Shown in pieces: positions 32,544-43,611 of a DNA stretch of 64,000 bases. The translations under genes were made by a program, and so were the position numbers. The first letter of the stretch is position 1. Every line of letters begins with the position of its first letter. Location of the stretch: assembly GCA_003194525.1 (NCBI GenBank), contig NBIV01000338.1:1-64000 (forward strand), given 5' to 3'. This DNA is from Gracilariopsis chorda. Taxonomy: Eukaryota > Rhodophyta > Florideophyceae > Gracilariales > Gracilariaceae. The notes beneath the pieces were generated by a model. The model saw nothing but the letters and a program-made list of their open reading frames with translations. It was not told the DNA's origin and made no database searches.

Positions 32544-34521
32544 CCTCATATGAGGTCGGCGCGCCGATCTGGCAGAATAAACGACAACACTAGGTGCTGG
32601 CTCTGAACGGGCAAGTTTTACATTAACACTTGAAAATGGGAAGTAAACTCGTTATCTAGTACCAGCAGATGTACTTTTGAGTAGTTAAAAGATTGCCCAA
32701 ACCGTCAATTGGAACAGATAGGCGGTGGGGCAAATTAAACTTGAGGTCAAACGTCGCTTTGGTTTCAAAAGCATTTTCGCAGCTTGACTGCCTAATTGTA
32801 ATGATAAGTTTGATCTCAAAAACTTTTCGCAAAACCATCTCAACATCAAAAAAACAATTAGCAACGTTTGGGAAAAGCAATATGTATTAGTTCAAAGTTT
32901 ATCAAAACACGTAAATACCAAAATGATACCACTTATTATTTGCATAAGTTTGACAAAGTTTCCCTTTCTCACTCTTAAAAAATTTTATGTTCATAAAGCA
33001 CATTGTTGTCAGTAGTTTTCACCAGTATAAAGTGGCATGATTGTACCTATTTTGGAAAGAGTACTAAAATAATTTTTCTAACCAGACGGTAATATGTACA
33101 GTTTTCAAATACCACCCATATAGACTGACCACCTCTTTTTGCATCTGAGTTCCCTAATGTTTTTAAGCACCACCATGTGTTCCGCATCCTTCAGTTGCAA
33201 AATATTTTTACTGTTATTTTAGTACCATAAATATTTCAATTTTGCGTTTCAGCGTTTGATGCTATTTTTATTTGTGGCATATCATATCTATGAGTTAATA
33301 TCTTCTGTGTTTCTGCGTATAGAAAACAATAGCTTTGTTTGCTGCTTTCATTTAGATTAATCGCAAAAAGTGACTCGAATCATGCATTGTGCAGCCATTT
33401 TCTTTTTTAGCACTTACCAAGGATTTGAAATTTCTATTGATGAAGCAGAGATCTAGGTTTATGCGTAAGGTGACGGGGCTGCACAGCGATTTGCATTTTC
33501 TGCAGCATTACATGCATCATCTCACTTCGATATGTTTTCTGTAGGTTTTGTGAAGGGTTTCAGACGAATTTACTTTGGTTTTGATACTAAACACTTTTAT
33601 CATCTCGTAATGTGTACTCATAGGCTCACAGGTTCTCTCCTACGACGTATTTATATGAGCAGCATATACAATCCCCTCTGGGTTTACTGACTACTGAGAC
33701 CTCTCTTGTGTCTCCAAACTGAGTGTATTCACTGTATGTCTTTTCTTTGTGAAGATTAATAACCCAACGTGAGAGTTCCTCATTCAAGGTGTTTGCAGCG
33801 TTGCTCAGTTGAATGGTAGGCACAGCGAAAGTGCCCTCCGTATTACACTGGGTTCGGGTGCATGACCGATGTGGCTTCCGGATATGTAGACGGAGGTTCT
33901 ACCAAAACTCATGCTACCGACTGGTCAAAAAGTAGGCATATTCGTGTAGGCGGTGTTCGTGTCCAGGAAAACTCCAAAAGCAGAAAAGAGCAGAAACCAA
34001 GAGGTTGAGTGTAGAAACCAGTTACTATCACAACTAGCCAGGAGGTGCTTGCATTTACCATGCTTTATAAGAAGGTGCGGCACCCACTTTAAGGGTGAGT
34101 TAGACTCACCGTGAGGTGCAATCTGTCACGTAGTATACGTTGAAGCCGGTCCTAGTGGCATGGTCGCACACCACTGTAGCGGAGTATCACTATCTATCTG
34201 AAATAATTAAGTAAATTAGTACATTAGTTAGTTATCCACCATAATCCACGTGGTGCACTCACCAAATGGTATACCACGCGTTGCACTGCGCACGTAGTGA
34301 AATTTCACTGTATTGCAATTTACGAATTAGGTGAACACATATGCGTTTATTTTTGGCTGTTATGCTTAAAATTGGTGCTTTCAATAGTAAGCACTTCAAA
34401 GAATATCAACAAACGGCGAGCGAATGTGATGTCTGATATCGACCGCATTGCTGCTATGGTGTGCTGAAACTGTGATCCCTGGCAATTCTGAGTGCAGAGT
34501 CAACAAACCTTGTATGTTGCA
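32544..34521. other. AT-rich gene desert
   Basis: Stops in all frames and only short chance ORFs. I see no repeat or motif I can name. Confidence 0.5.
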
Positions 34522-34620
34522 ACAAATAGGTAAGTGACGAAACAATGTACCTTTATTCAAGCATATAGGCTGCCACAAATAGGTAACTGACGAAACAATG
34601 CACCTTTACTCATGCTAAGG
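34522..34620. repeat. 53-bp tandem duplication
   Basis: ACAAATAGGTAAGTGACGAA begins one unit and ACAAATAGGTAACTGACGAA begins the next 53 bases later. The following AACAATG-ACCTTTA part is also shared. The second copy is incomplete. Confidence 0.8.
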
Positions 34621-35159
34621 TAGCTCCCCAGAAACCGTCTATAACCCGGAAAACTTCTTTTCATGCTTTTTTATTTTCAGGAGCTCAAGAGCATATAATT
34701 TGTTCTTCGTTATCACCGATACCTCCCAACAATTGCTGCAAGTCTCGTTCAGTTTTGAAAGTCGGGCGTTAACGTTGCTTCTTGTAGCAGTCCCAACAGT
34801 GCCATCCCCGGCATGCTCTGGTGAATACAATGGAAATTACCAGAGATCTGTGGCAAATGTCTGGAGTAGCAATCACTGAACTTGTTGTTGTTCTGCAAGA
34901 ATATCCAAACTTGCAGTACAGAAGCACTACACAAATAAAGTACCATAGACATAGTATACATCACTTATTGACACATCAAGCATATTAGCAGCGCCTTCTG
35001 GAATAAGAGGATCACTTAGAGTCCTTGGTTTTCCTCTCTATATCTAGACGCTTATTCTTGAACGAACTTTTGCCGTGGTTTTAGGTGACAAAATAACGTG
35101 CTCACAATGGTTCTCCGTTTCGCAATACATTATCATAGAGACGTCGCAAACGTTTTATA
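34621..35159. other. No gene recognised
   Basis: Only short frames. No motif seen. Confidence 0.4.
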
Positions 35160-36010
35160 AGGTCAGTAGATTTGGTGGGACTTGTACTCGCTTACTTCAG
35201 AACACAGGATGTTGTTAAAGAACTATGCAGTGGGTTTGGAATAACATCCAGCACACTTTTGGTATGGTTAGGCTATGCACTAATTTTGGTTACCTTTGTC
35301 GTTCAAAACAGAGTGCAGAGGGCGTTTCGTGTAGATTGGCTCATTGTGTGTGGAGTGAGGGAGACTTTGCTGCCGCTACAAAGCTATTGTGCGTAAAATC
35401 CATGCGTTTGGGGGTGTAATCGGAGTTAAATGGGGCGTAAGGGTAAATTGTGTAAACTTCGAAGATGAAAACAACCAAAACGCGTATTTCCAATCATCCA
35501 CAAACCAAGCAGGAGTTATTAAACTGTTAGTATAAAACTTTAAGAGGATATCATCCACGCAGCATTGAAGTTTATGGGGAGCTGGCATGACAGCAAGCTG
35601 TCGTACGTTTCCAGGCTATGCTGGCTTTCACTGAGAGATAAAGACATCACTTCGCGTGGATATGCAATGCTAGGAGACAGTGCGTTTGTTAAAAACAAAC
35701 GAACAACGAACGGTAAGATGCTCAGCGCGAGAAAGATAAAGTAGCAGAAGACTATGCCAGACTCAGCAGAATGTGCAACCATCGAGATATTGCTTCTATG
35801 AATATAGCCTGATCAATGCAAGAGTGCCGAGTAGGGCGTTCGTGGGCTCAATGTGCCGTTTCTGCGTCTGTGTGCGACGCTTCCATCTGATTCACGAAAG
35901 CGCGGAAGGCTGATGAGCGTTGCCTGTCATCTCGTAATTTATCCAGCGCAATAGGTAGAATGTAATCAAATTCGGCCTGTATATAGTTAGATAGAACTGA
36001 AGTCAAATAC
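35160..36010 (+). pseudogene. Heavily decayed DDE transposase (Harbinger-like)
   Basis: Plus-strand fragments read VGLVLAYFRTQDVVKELC and SGFGITSSTL (N-terminal helix-turn-helix pattern), then near 35640 SRGYAMLGDSAFVKNKR (the GDSAF block with a catalytic Asp) and near 35825 KSAE, a stop, GVRGLNVPFLRL, where the family has A-E-W-G-x-R-x-L. The stop thus replaces Trp next to the catalytic Glu. It ends with a CNQIRPVYS-type tail near 35985. Many stops lie between. It differs from the transposase at 1.8-2.7 kb and is probably another subfamily. Confidence 0.55.
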
Positions 36011-36134
36011 GTCGGCTGCAGTGACGGGTTGGGAAGTTGGTATTCAAAAACAGAGGTTTTGGTGGTGTCGGAAATAGGCGTTGGAGAAGTGCAAAAAGCA
36101 GTGAGCGGGATATCTCAACACCCCCCACTATTAA

Positions 36135-36310
36135 TGATTTACACATGTATGAGGGAGGTGTTGTTGACTTACGGGAGAGGTTGCGCCACAAACTCGCTTT
36201 GCACGCCCCCGTTTGCCCATGCAAAACGCCCATTTGGCGCAACGCCTCCCTACCATTTCAAAAATTCAGCAGCAACAGCAGCAGCAAAGCTTGCTGCTTA
36301 CTGGCTGGCA
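36135..36310 (+). repeat. Dispersed direct repeat, copy 1
   Basis: Starts near AATGATTTACACATGTATGA and includes GGTGTTGTTGA, GGTTGCGCCA, a GGCGCAACGCCTCC block and a CAGCAGCAGC run. The second copy is at 36588-36770 with the same order. Confidence 0.75.
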
Positions 36311-36540
36311 CTCCCATAATGACTGCAGTGCCATCCAGTTACACAACGCAACGTGTCACGCTTTCTCATCATTGGCTGGCACTGCACTCAATTTAGGCAC
36401 CTAAACACAAATCCCTAGGGCTCTACATACTCTAGCCCCCGCGGCGCCCCGTCGTTCTACGAGCGCTATTGCGAGCGCAAGCGAGCAAAGTGCTTGGAGA
36501 GCCTCCGAACGCTACTAAATACACAAAGCTACATAAACAA

Positions 36541-36585
36541 CGCGGTGCGCACCGCCGCCCACGGCCAAAGGCCGTTTCCACTTGT
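36541..36585 (+). repeat. GC-rich hairpin motif shared with the Helitron right end
   Basis: GCGGTGCGCACCGCC followed by ACGGCCAAAGGCCGTTTCC and CTTGT matches 43239-43283, just downstream of the Rep/helicase ORF, with few changes. Two small palindromes lie side by side, as expected of a Helitron 3' terminus. Confidence 0.6.
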
Positions 36586-36587
36586 AA

Positions 36588-36770
36588 TGATTTAAACATG
36601 TATGAGGGGGGTGTTGTTGATTGATGCGAGGCGTTGCGCCAATAAACACGCGCGCACGCCTCCGTACGCGCGTGCAAAAACCTCTCTTGGCGCAATGCCT
36701 CCTTTCCATTCACCAAATTCAGCAGCAGCAGCAGTAAAGCGTACAGCTTATTAGCTGCTGCTGCATGCTG
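36588..36770 (+). repeat. Dispersed direct repeat, copy 2
   Basis: AATGATTTAAACATGTATGA, GGTGTTGTTGA, GGCGTTGCGCCAA, GGCGCAATGCCTCC and a CAGCAGCAGCAG run, in the same order as copy 1. The GC-rich hairpin motif directly precedes it. Confidence 0.75.
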
Positions 36771-37591
36771 CTGCATGTTGACTGCTGCTGCTGCTCAGTG
36801 GCTGGCACTACAGTAAATGACTGTAGTGGGAGCCACTTAGCAGTAGTTGGCTTCCACGACACGTGGCTTCCTTTTTGCACTGCGCGAGTGCAAGACAATG
36901 CACAGAGCATATATACTGCACTGGCGCAGTGCAAAAAGCATCTTGCTTGCTGACCCTAACCACTATCTTGCATCCCATTACAGGCTGGCCAATAGCGCAG
37001 TGTCGTAACCTTTTGCTACTTTGGGCACTGTTTGCTGGCCTGGGACCTAGGCAAGGCCGAGCTCGTGTGCAGGTCGCCACAAGAGTAACCCACTAACTAC
37101 CACGGAGCTGGGAAAGGTCAGGTGCTCCTCTGTGGTATACTGGTCGTTTGACGTCGATCAGGAAGTCTGAGGGTTTACCGGACCTAACACCAGCTTGCTG
37201 TGCAGGATCCGGGGCGGCCACCTTGTCGTACCTCTTGGGGCCGGAAAGCACACTTCGGTGTGTGAGTAAAGGCAGACCAATCCTTATAACCGGACGCGGG
37301 TTAAACATCAAACGGCTTGAAAACCACCTGGGCACACTCCGCCTGTCATACTCCAACAGGAATGTGTCGAGAGTCCCTGTGCTGCGCACGACTGCATCGG
37401 GTAAATATAAGCTTTGCAGCAATTTCTTTTAATTGCTGCATGCGACTAGGCCCGGTGGGTGCAAAGCAACAAACTGCAACCATTTTTTCACACTCAACGT
37501 TTTGATATATTGGAAATTATTCTGGAACTCTGGCAGATTTTTTTCCGGTGTAAAATATAGAATTGTTTTCTTCTTTTTCTGGAAAATTTAA
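36771..37591. other. No gene recognised upstream of the Helitron ORFs
   Basis: Short frames and repeated CTGGCACT/GTGCCAGCC-type words only. The 5' end of the Helitron should lie here or near 36 kb, but the TC start has too little sequence content to place by eye. Confidence 0.4.
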
Positions 37592-38677
37592 ATCTCGCGA
37601 GGAGATCCACGCCCAAACTTTGGTGGGGCCAGACCAAACTCTGGAGGAGCCAGACCGAACTCTGGAGGAGCCAGAGCAGATTCCGGAGGTGACAGAGCAA
37701 ATTCCGGAGGGGCCAGAGCGAATTCTGGAGGTGCTAAGGCAAATTCAGGAGGTGCAAGGGCAAATTCTGGAGGCGCCAGAGCCAACTCTGGAGGGGCCAG
37801 AGCGAATTCTGGAGGGGCCAGAGCAAATTCGGGAGGGGCCAGGGTGAACTCAGGCGGAGCAAGGCCAGGAGCTGGACGACCTCGACGATTGCCAGTTTCT
37901 CCCGCTCCAGATGAGATGCCGGTAAATGACCGCGGAGCGCATGTGCAAGGACCCATTGTTACGGCCGTGGAAGAGGACGAAATTACTCCTGCACCCACGT
38001 GCGTCGCTGGGGTAAGTCGTTCCAGGCCCACATCACGACCGACTTCATCTCCTATGCCTCCATCTCTCCCACCAATGCCTGCGCCTGCTGTCAATGATGA
38101 GGGCAATACAACCGTGGAGACAGACGCGCGTCCTCTGCCGCAAGTTGAAGAAGAAGAACAGATGCCCGTTCCGATGGACGTGGGGGAGGGCGAGATCAAT
38201 CCTGCTCCCTCACAGCCGCCGCAGCAGCCTTCTCTGCCGCAAGTTGAAGAAGAACAACAGAGACCAATTCTGATGGGAGTGGAAGAGGATGAGATCACTC
38301 CCGCCCCCTCACAGCCGCCACAGCAACCTGCTCTGCCACAGGCCGAACAACAAGAAGAGCAGATGCCAGTTCCCATGGAAGTTGAAGAGGATGAGATCAC
38401 TCCTGCTCCCTTACACCCACCGCAGCCGCAGCCGCAGCAGCCGCAGCATCCACAGCAGCAGCTTGATACAACGATCATGCAGTGTGCTGGACATCCGGAT
38501 CGAGGACTGTATTGCGTGTACTATGCGTGGGATACCGTGGCAGATGAAGCTTGGAATGATCCAGCCATCCGTGCAAGCGTTCCAGAATTCGAGACGCTTT
38601 CCATTGTGGGTCAAAGGCGATGCGGAATATGCAGCGAGCATGCACACACGCTCTCCTCCTGCCCGTGCCCAGACTGA
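37592..38677 (+). CDS. Repeat-rich protein preceding the Helitron Rep
   Basis: The frame is open from 37592 (after a TAA) with no ATG near the start, so a non-ATG start, an upstream exon or a lost start must be assumed. Residues about 5-90 consist of roughly twelve 7-residue repeats of the type ANSGGAR, encoded by a 21-bp minisatellite (37604-37858) and ending in GGARPGAGRPRR, a DNA-binding-like basic tail. The middle has three longer acidic/proline repeats (VEEDEITPAPSQPPQQP type). The C-terminus is globular with Cys and His (RGLYCVYYAWD, RRCGICSEHAHTLSSC), perhaps a zinc-binding domain. A GARPGAGRP-type head is familiar from some eukaryotic Helitron proteins, so I group it with the element. 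Confidence 0.6.
   Translation: MSRGDPRPNFGGARPNSGGARPNSGGARADSGGDRANSGGARANSGGAKANSGGARANSGGARANSGGARANSGGARANSGGARVNSGGARPGAGRPRRLPVSPAPDEMPVNDRGAHVQGPIVTAVEEDEITPAPTCVAGVSRSRPTSRPTSSPMPPSLPPMPAPAVNDEGNTTVETDARPLPQVEEEEQMPVPMDVGEGEINPAPSQPPQQPSLPQVEEEQQRPILMGVEEDEITPAPSQPPQQPALPQAEQQEEQMPVPMEVEEDEITPAPLHPPQPQPQQPQHPQQQLDTTIMQCAGHPDRGLYCVYYAWDTVADEAWNDPAIRASVPEFETLSIVGQRRCGICSEHAHTLSSCPCPD
37604..37858 (+). repeat. 21-bp coding minisatellite
   Basis: About twelve copies of a unit such as GCAAATTCTGGAGGGGCCAGA, each encoding ANSGGAR or a variant (PNSGGAR, ADSGGDR, ANSGGAK). The reading frame is kept across all copies. The same DNA also gives a long spurious minus-strand frame (37588-38478). 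Confidence 0.9.
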
Positions 38678-38741
38678 ACATTGAGAATTCATAGCTGCAA
38701 GTACTGCGGATGCGTTTTTTTTTGGCAAAGAGACCAATGGA

Positions 38742-39728
38742 GTGTGCTGTGGAATGAAAATAATGTCAGGATGGGGTGTCACGTTCCGCAGAAGGCATAG
38801 CAGTGAGTTGGTTCGCAGTCTTTATAGCTTGAGAGCCTTTCACAGCCATTTCCTCAACTTGAATACGCTCTTAGCGACGACGCAAGCGTTCATGGACATG
38901 TCGTATGTGACGGGAGGCGGTCCCTCCTTTCTCAGACTTGAGGGCAACGCAGCTCTCTCTTTGCCAACGGAGAACCAAAAAAACACGCGCTACAGCTTTC
39001 TGTGGGGTACTGGTCCGCCTTCCTTGGATCCTACTCACTATGCGCGTGCCAATCTGCGTGTGTTCATTCAGGACATCAACGTAAGGGACATCGTACCAAA
39101 GTTGTACGATGTGATCCAGCCGAAGCCAGACGTGGTGCGCGAACGTTACCGATCCTTGCGTAGCACGCAACAGCAACAAAAACCACAAAATGCGGAGACC
39201 GCCCTAGATACCAGCGTGCAAGCAGCAGAACAAGGATTAGTCGTACGTGGATACGAAGGAACCCGAAGTGCTACATTCAGTACTTCTCATGCAGGTGCTG
39301 GCTCTCTCCCTGAAGATGTTCCTGGTGGGGGGCCAACCATGATGAGAACGCTCGTGGTTGATCCGACTGGCCTGTACCGAGTGGAGTCTCAGGTTCCGCG
39401 CTTGGTAGAAGGAACCGTAACCGAATAGCACGCTGCATTACCGAGTATTGCTGCTGCTGCTGGAGCAGGGGCGACTGCGAATGCCCTAAACAATGCGCAA
39501 GTGCGGTACCGACTTCTAAAACCGGCATCCAAACTTGCAGAGAAGGGCACTTTCCCTCTTCTCTACCCATATGGGGATCACAACGAACCGTTTGACATCG
39601 GCCTGTTTCTGGATGCGAGGAACTCCACACAGCAAAGCTCAGGTCTCAGCGTCAACGAGTGGAGCTACGAAAGCTCAACTGAGCTGAGAACGCGAAGCGA
39701 CGTCTGTACTGAGACAACATCCTCCTAA
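38742..39728 (+). pseudogene. Helitron N-terminal (pre-Rep) region with one TAG
   Basis: One frame with a single TAG at 39426-39428. Residues near the start (LRAFHSHFLNLNTLLATTQAF, RYSFLWGTGPP) and the later KGTFPLLYPYGDHN match the region upstream of Rep in Helitrons, where the protein has a DPLTYPLFFPYG-type block. After 39728 the reading moves to another frame. A tail with GLSVNEWSY precedes the break. Confidence 0.65.
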
Positions 39729-39779
39729 ACAGTGGACCGTTGATGCAGATGTGGATGCTCTGCACGCATTAAAACATTC

Positions 39780-42700
39780 AAGACATGTGGCTACGTTTCC
39801 TGGAGAGAGAACGACAGGCACGTATTGTACAAGAGCAAGAGATCCAGCAAGCACAACAGCAAACAGCTCATGTGTCACCACCACAGTTCGCACAAATGGG
39901 ACGCATCTTTCTGCCCGATGATTCGGTCAACTCAGCAGCGTACTGAAAGAATAAGCGCATGGATGTACAGGCGATCGTAGCGTGGAGAGGACCGCCTTCT
40001 CTTTTCATTACAATCACCATGAACATCTGGAGAGAGGACATACAGCGCCTTGGTATGGATACCAGCAATCGGAGCGCATTTACGGTACAGAGTAACCGCC
40101 CTCGACCGTTTGACCGACCTGATCTTATTGCAACGGTGTACAAACAGTACGCAAAAGGACTTGGAGAAGAACTTGGAGCAAATTTTTGGATTGAAGTGCC
40201 TGGGGCTTGCATCAAAGCTCGAGTTTCAAGAGCGCAATGTGCCTCATCACCACATGCTCGTGTGGCTCGAAAGAGGCGTGATTGAAGAATTTGATGTAAT
40301 CGACGAGCTCATTGGTGCAGAACTTCCCCTTCCAGGCCAACACGACGCGTTGCGTGCCCTCATTCGTTCCATGCACAGGCACCGCCACTCCACCTATTGC
40401 CGGAATCGCGCTGGGCGGTGCAAGTTTGGATACGACAGCAATATGATTGTGCAGGAGACGTACATTGAAGAAGGCACGAATCGCGTGATCTACCGCAGAA
40501 GAAGGCAACAAGACCTCAAGATTGTGCCGTACAACCCAACTCTAACCAAGAAGTACCGCTCTCATATCAACGTAGAACGCACGCAAGGAGGGGGCGCAGT
40601 GGCTTATCTGATGAAGTACGCGTTCAAGCAGCCCAAAGCTCAAGAGTTGGTGCTCAATGTGACGGGTGCTAATGAGACAGGCACAAAGAACGAGCAGCAA
40701 CAAGAGCCGCAGGTGCAGAACGACATTCGTGCATACATGCGAGCGCGTGTGGTGGGCGCCGTCAACGCAGCTTGGAGAATTTTCGAGTTTCGACATGTTC
40801 ACATCGTACCAAAAGTAGAGCGACTGGCAATTCACTTGGAAAGAGAGCGAACGTTTCTTCTCAGAGGTCCAAATAAAATCCATTCCACATCGCCACCGTC
40901 TACGTTGGAGAGATACTTTGCAAGGCCCGAAGCATACGCAAACCTCGACTACCTTTCGTACTTTGAAAAAGTTCGATTGTATCGTACGCTTCCAGCCCGC
41001 GTCCCTAACCAATACGACGGAGACAGCACTCAGGTGCCCACAGACGACTGCGATCCGCCTATGTACGTGGTAGAGCGCACGAGAGACGAGCAGTGCGTCG
41101 CAAGGATCAGAGGTGTTTCACCGACGGACATTGAGCTATTTGCTTTGCGCTTGCTGCTCATGAATCATGGCTCGAGCTCCTATGAAGACGCAAGGAATTT
41201 CAATGAAGAGCAGTATGAGAATTATCGTGAAATCGCAATTGCAATTGGACTGCTCGCGGACGGATCCGAGTTTGATATTGCATTTCAAGAAGCAGTGCAG
41301 ATCTACAGCACGCCCTCTGAGCTACGACGTTTGGTTGTCACACTATACCAACAAGGCGCAGACCCAGAACCAATGGCCGTCGAAAACTGGGAGGCGCTTT
41401 GTAGCAACAGACATACAGGAGATGAGCAGCAACGAAAGCAAGAAATGTATCGACGTGTGGTGGAGATCTCAGACTGGCACGGAGGACGACTGCTTCGCGA
41501 TCACAGCTTCTTCTCCCAACACCTAAAACAGGATCATGCAGCATTGACTGAGGCGAATCGGGCTACAACAACTCGAGACGCGCGAGTGGTACTAAATTCG
41601 TCAACTTTGCAGTCAAGGTATGCCACCCTAAAACTTCGCCGAAGACAAGTCATTGACACCGTTATTGCCGCATTGCGACAACGACAGGCGCTGCAGGAGC
41701 GAACAAGCACTCCTGGAAACGTGTTATTTGTGCAAGGATCCGCAGGAACCGGAAATACATACGTGCTCAACCTCCTTCGTGATATCGCTGAGTCGGAAGG
41801 AATTGTCGCCGAAATGACTGCTACAACAGGCATTGCAGCTTCGTTATACGAAGGTGGCCGAACTTTACATAGCCTGCTTGGAATGGGTGTAGCTGATAGG
41901 GACAGCACAAGCAGCACTACAGCCACTTTGTCAAAGTACGGTCCCCGATCTCAACGTGCAGAACTGCTACGTAAAATACAACTGCTCGTCTTGGATGAAG
42001 CGTCCATGCTCTCACAAAAGCTTTTCGAACTCATGGATGCGTTCCTTAAAGATCTTCGCTGCAGTGGAATGGAAAATCCACCTCCGTTTGGGGGCTTGAC
42101 CATCGTTCTATCCGGCGACTACTCCCAGCTGCTTCCAGTGGTGCCGCAGGTGTACATGGAGGCCGAGCCAAGTGGAAATGTGAGACGAGTTTACACAAAC
42201 ATTCTCAACGAATTGCCGTGGAAGAGTGATCTGTGGACATTGTGCTCGGTTCAAGTGCTATACCTCACAGAACAAGTACGCCAAGCCGATGATCCGGCAT
42301 TTGCGTCGCTGTCGCGTTCCATTGCACTCAACACAATATCCAACAACGCTCCACTACCAATCAGATCTACCGGTGGCATGCAAACCGCCTACCAATTCCT
42401 GTGGAAGTGGCTCACAACACGACGCAAGGAGCATGTGGATCTCAGCAAAATGCTCATTGCGTCCACATATCAGTTGGTCGATGAACACAATGCGGCAGTG
42501 CTGGATCTGTTTCCTGGTGAACGCTTCACTCTTCCGTCAGCTACGACGGTACAACCTGACGGTGTACTAAACTCAGAGCCCGACGTCACCAATACCTTTG
42601 CTACCCCGTTTGGGTATCAGTATGCACCTACTGGTGTACCTCCTCATAACTTGGATTTGAAGATTTGTGTGCCAGTTATGGTCATTCGGAACGTGCTGCA

Positions 42701-43133
42701 TCCCGCTGTGGTCAACGGAAAGCTGTTCATAGTCGTGCGTGTCGATCAGTTTACGATGCAGGTGGCCCAAATCGACGAAAACGGACAGATGCTGGAACGA
42801 CAGCTCCTGCATCCTATCGACTTCGAGTTTTCTTTCGCAGACATTCGCATGATTCGAAGGCAGTTCCCTATTTGTCTTGCGTTTGCAGCTACCATTCACA
42901 AAGGACAGGGAAAAACTTTGGACGGTTTGGTTGTGGATGTACGACCCAACTTCTTCTGCGCCGGTCAGTTGTATGTCACATTGTCACGCGTTCGAAGGAA
43001 CGACCATGTGCTACCCCTGGATGACCCGCAACTGACATCCACAAATGCGCACACAATTCATCCCATGCCTGTGGCCATCTCCAACCCAGTGCTGCCTGAA
43101 GCCATTCAGTTCTGCATCGCTCCACAACCATAA
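39780..43133 (+). pseudogene. Helitron Rep/helicase; Walker A lysine changed to Asn
   Basis: A first frame (to about 40150) has GRIFLPDD, a TGA at 39944-39946 (Trp in the sister copy) and FITITMNIWREDI. After a shift near 40150 a 1027-codon frame (from 40050 to 43133) has the HUH nuclease motif FQERNVPHHHMLVW and the Rep region VAYLMKYAFKQPKA with Tyr. The Pif1-type helicase follows: GSAGTGNTYVL (Walker A, Asn codon 41754-41756 in place of Lys), TATTGIAASLY, LLVLDEASML (Walker B), LSGDYSQLLPVV, TYQLVDEHN, and AATIHKGQGKT with VTLSRVRR near the end. The sister copy has Lys at this position. Rolling-circle replication would need both activities, so this copy is probably not autonomous. Confidence 0.85.
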
Positions 43134-43238
43134 TCATATTTCTTGCGTTCTTCATTCATTGAATTAAACTACTCGCTTTTCTGCTTTTGCTTTCTCCACC
43201 CTTTTCTTCTTCTCACCGCTTTTTATCAATCCTACACT

Positions 43239-43283
43239 GCGGCGCGCAGCGCCCCCCGTGGCCGAAGGCCGTTTCCTCTTGTC
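43239..43283 (+). repeat. Candidate Helitron right-end hairpin
   Basis: GCGGCGCGCAGCGCC, then GTGGCCGAAGGCCGTTTCC, then CTTGTCTAA. A similar motif lies at 36541-36585. CTAA fits the CTRR end of Helitrons, but the second copy does not share it. Confidence 0.5.
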
Positions 43284-43399
43284 TAACCTACTTAAGGATT
43301 TGTGCGACAACGACCTTTGCACCCCTTAAAAAATTAGTAATCTAACCTACTTAAGGATTTGTGCGACAACGACATTCGCACCCCTTAAAAAATTAGTAA
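43282..43399 (+). repeat. 59-bp tandem duplication
   Basis: TCTAACCTACTTAAGGATTT begins at 43282 and again at 43341. Only two positions inside differ (ACCTTTGC/ACATTCGC). Both units end with AAATTAGTAA. Confidence 0.9.
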
Positions 43400-43477
43400 A
43401 ATGCACCATTTTCTTTTTTAGGGGTTTTACGTTCATTTTTTGAGCCTTTTGGGTCGCCAACTTTTTGCGCCAATGGT

Positions 43478-43511
43478 AATCAAACGTTTTGGACAACCAA
43501 AACGTTTGATT
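43478..43511. repeat. Perfect 15-bp-stem hairpin
   Basis: AATCAAACGTTTTGG, loop ACAA, CCAAAACGTTTGATT. Confidence 0.9.
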
Positions 43512-43533
43512 CTCAGGTTTATGACCGGTCAAG

Positions 43534-43607
43534 CTTCGGCCCTACTACTCTTTCCTGCAGGCAAGATGCAGACGTCACAACTGCAGGAAAGAATGGTAGG
43601 GCTGAAG
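43534..43607. repeat. 27-bp inverted repeat with 20-bp spacer
   Basis: Left arm 43534-43560 ends CTTTCCTGCAG; right arm 43581-43607 begins CTGCAGGAAAG. The arms differ at three positions. It lies 22 bases after the previous hairpin. Confidence 0.85.
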
Positions 43608-43611
43608 GCCC

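Larger units (their letters stand above)
37592..43283 (+). mobile_element. Helitron-type element, coding region damaged
   Basis: Three plus-strand segments: a repeat-rich ORF (37592-38677), a pre-Rep region (38742-39728) and the Rep plus Pif1-like helicase (about 39780-43133). A GC-rich hairpin at 43239-43283 is a candidate right end. Lesions include a TAG at 39426-39428, a TGA at 39944-39946, frame changes near 39.73 and 40.15 kb, and a Walker A Lys-to-Asn change. A related, more degraded copy lies at 47.1-49.86 kb. Exact ends are not established. Confidence 0.75.

Noticed and set aside
37588..38478. 296-codon minus-strand ORF
   Set aside because: It is the mirror of the coding minisatellite and proline-rich repeats of the plus-strand Helitron ORF. 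Its glycine/cysteine-rich low-complexity sequence has no domain.
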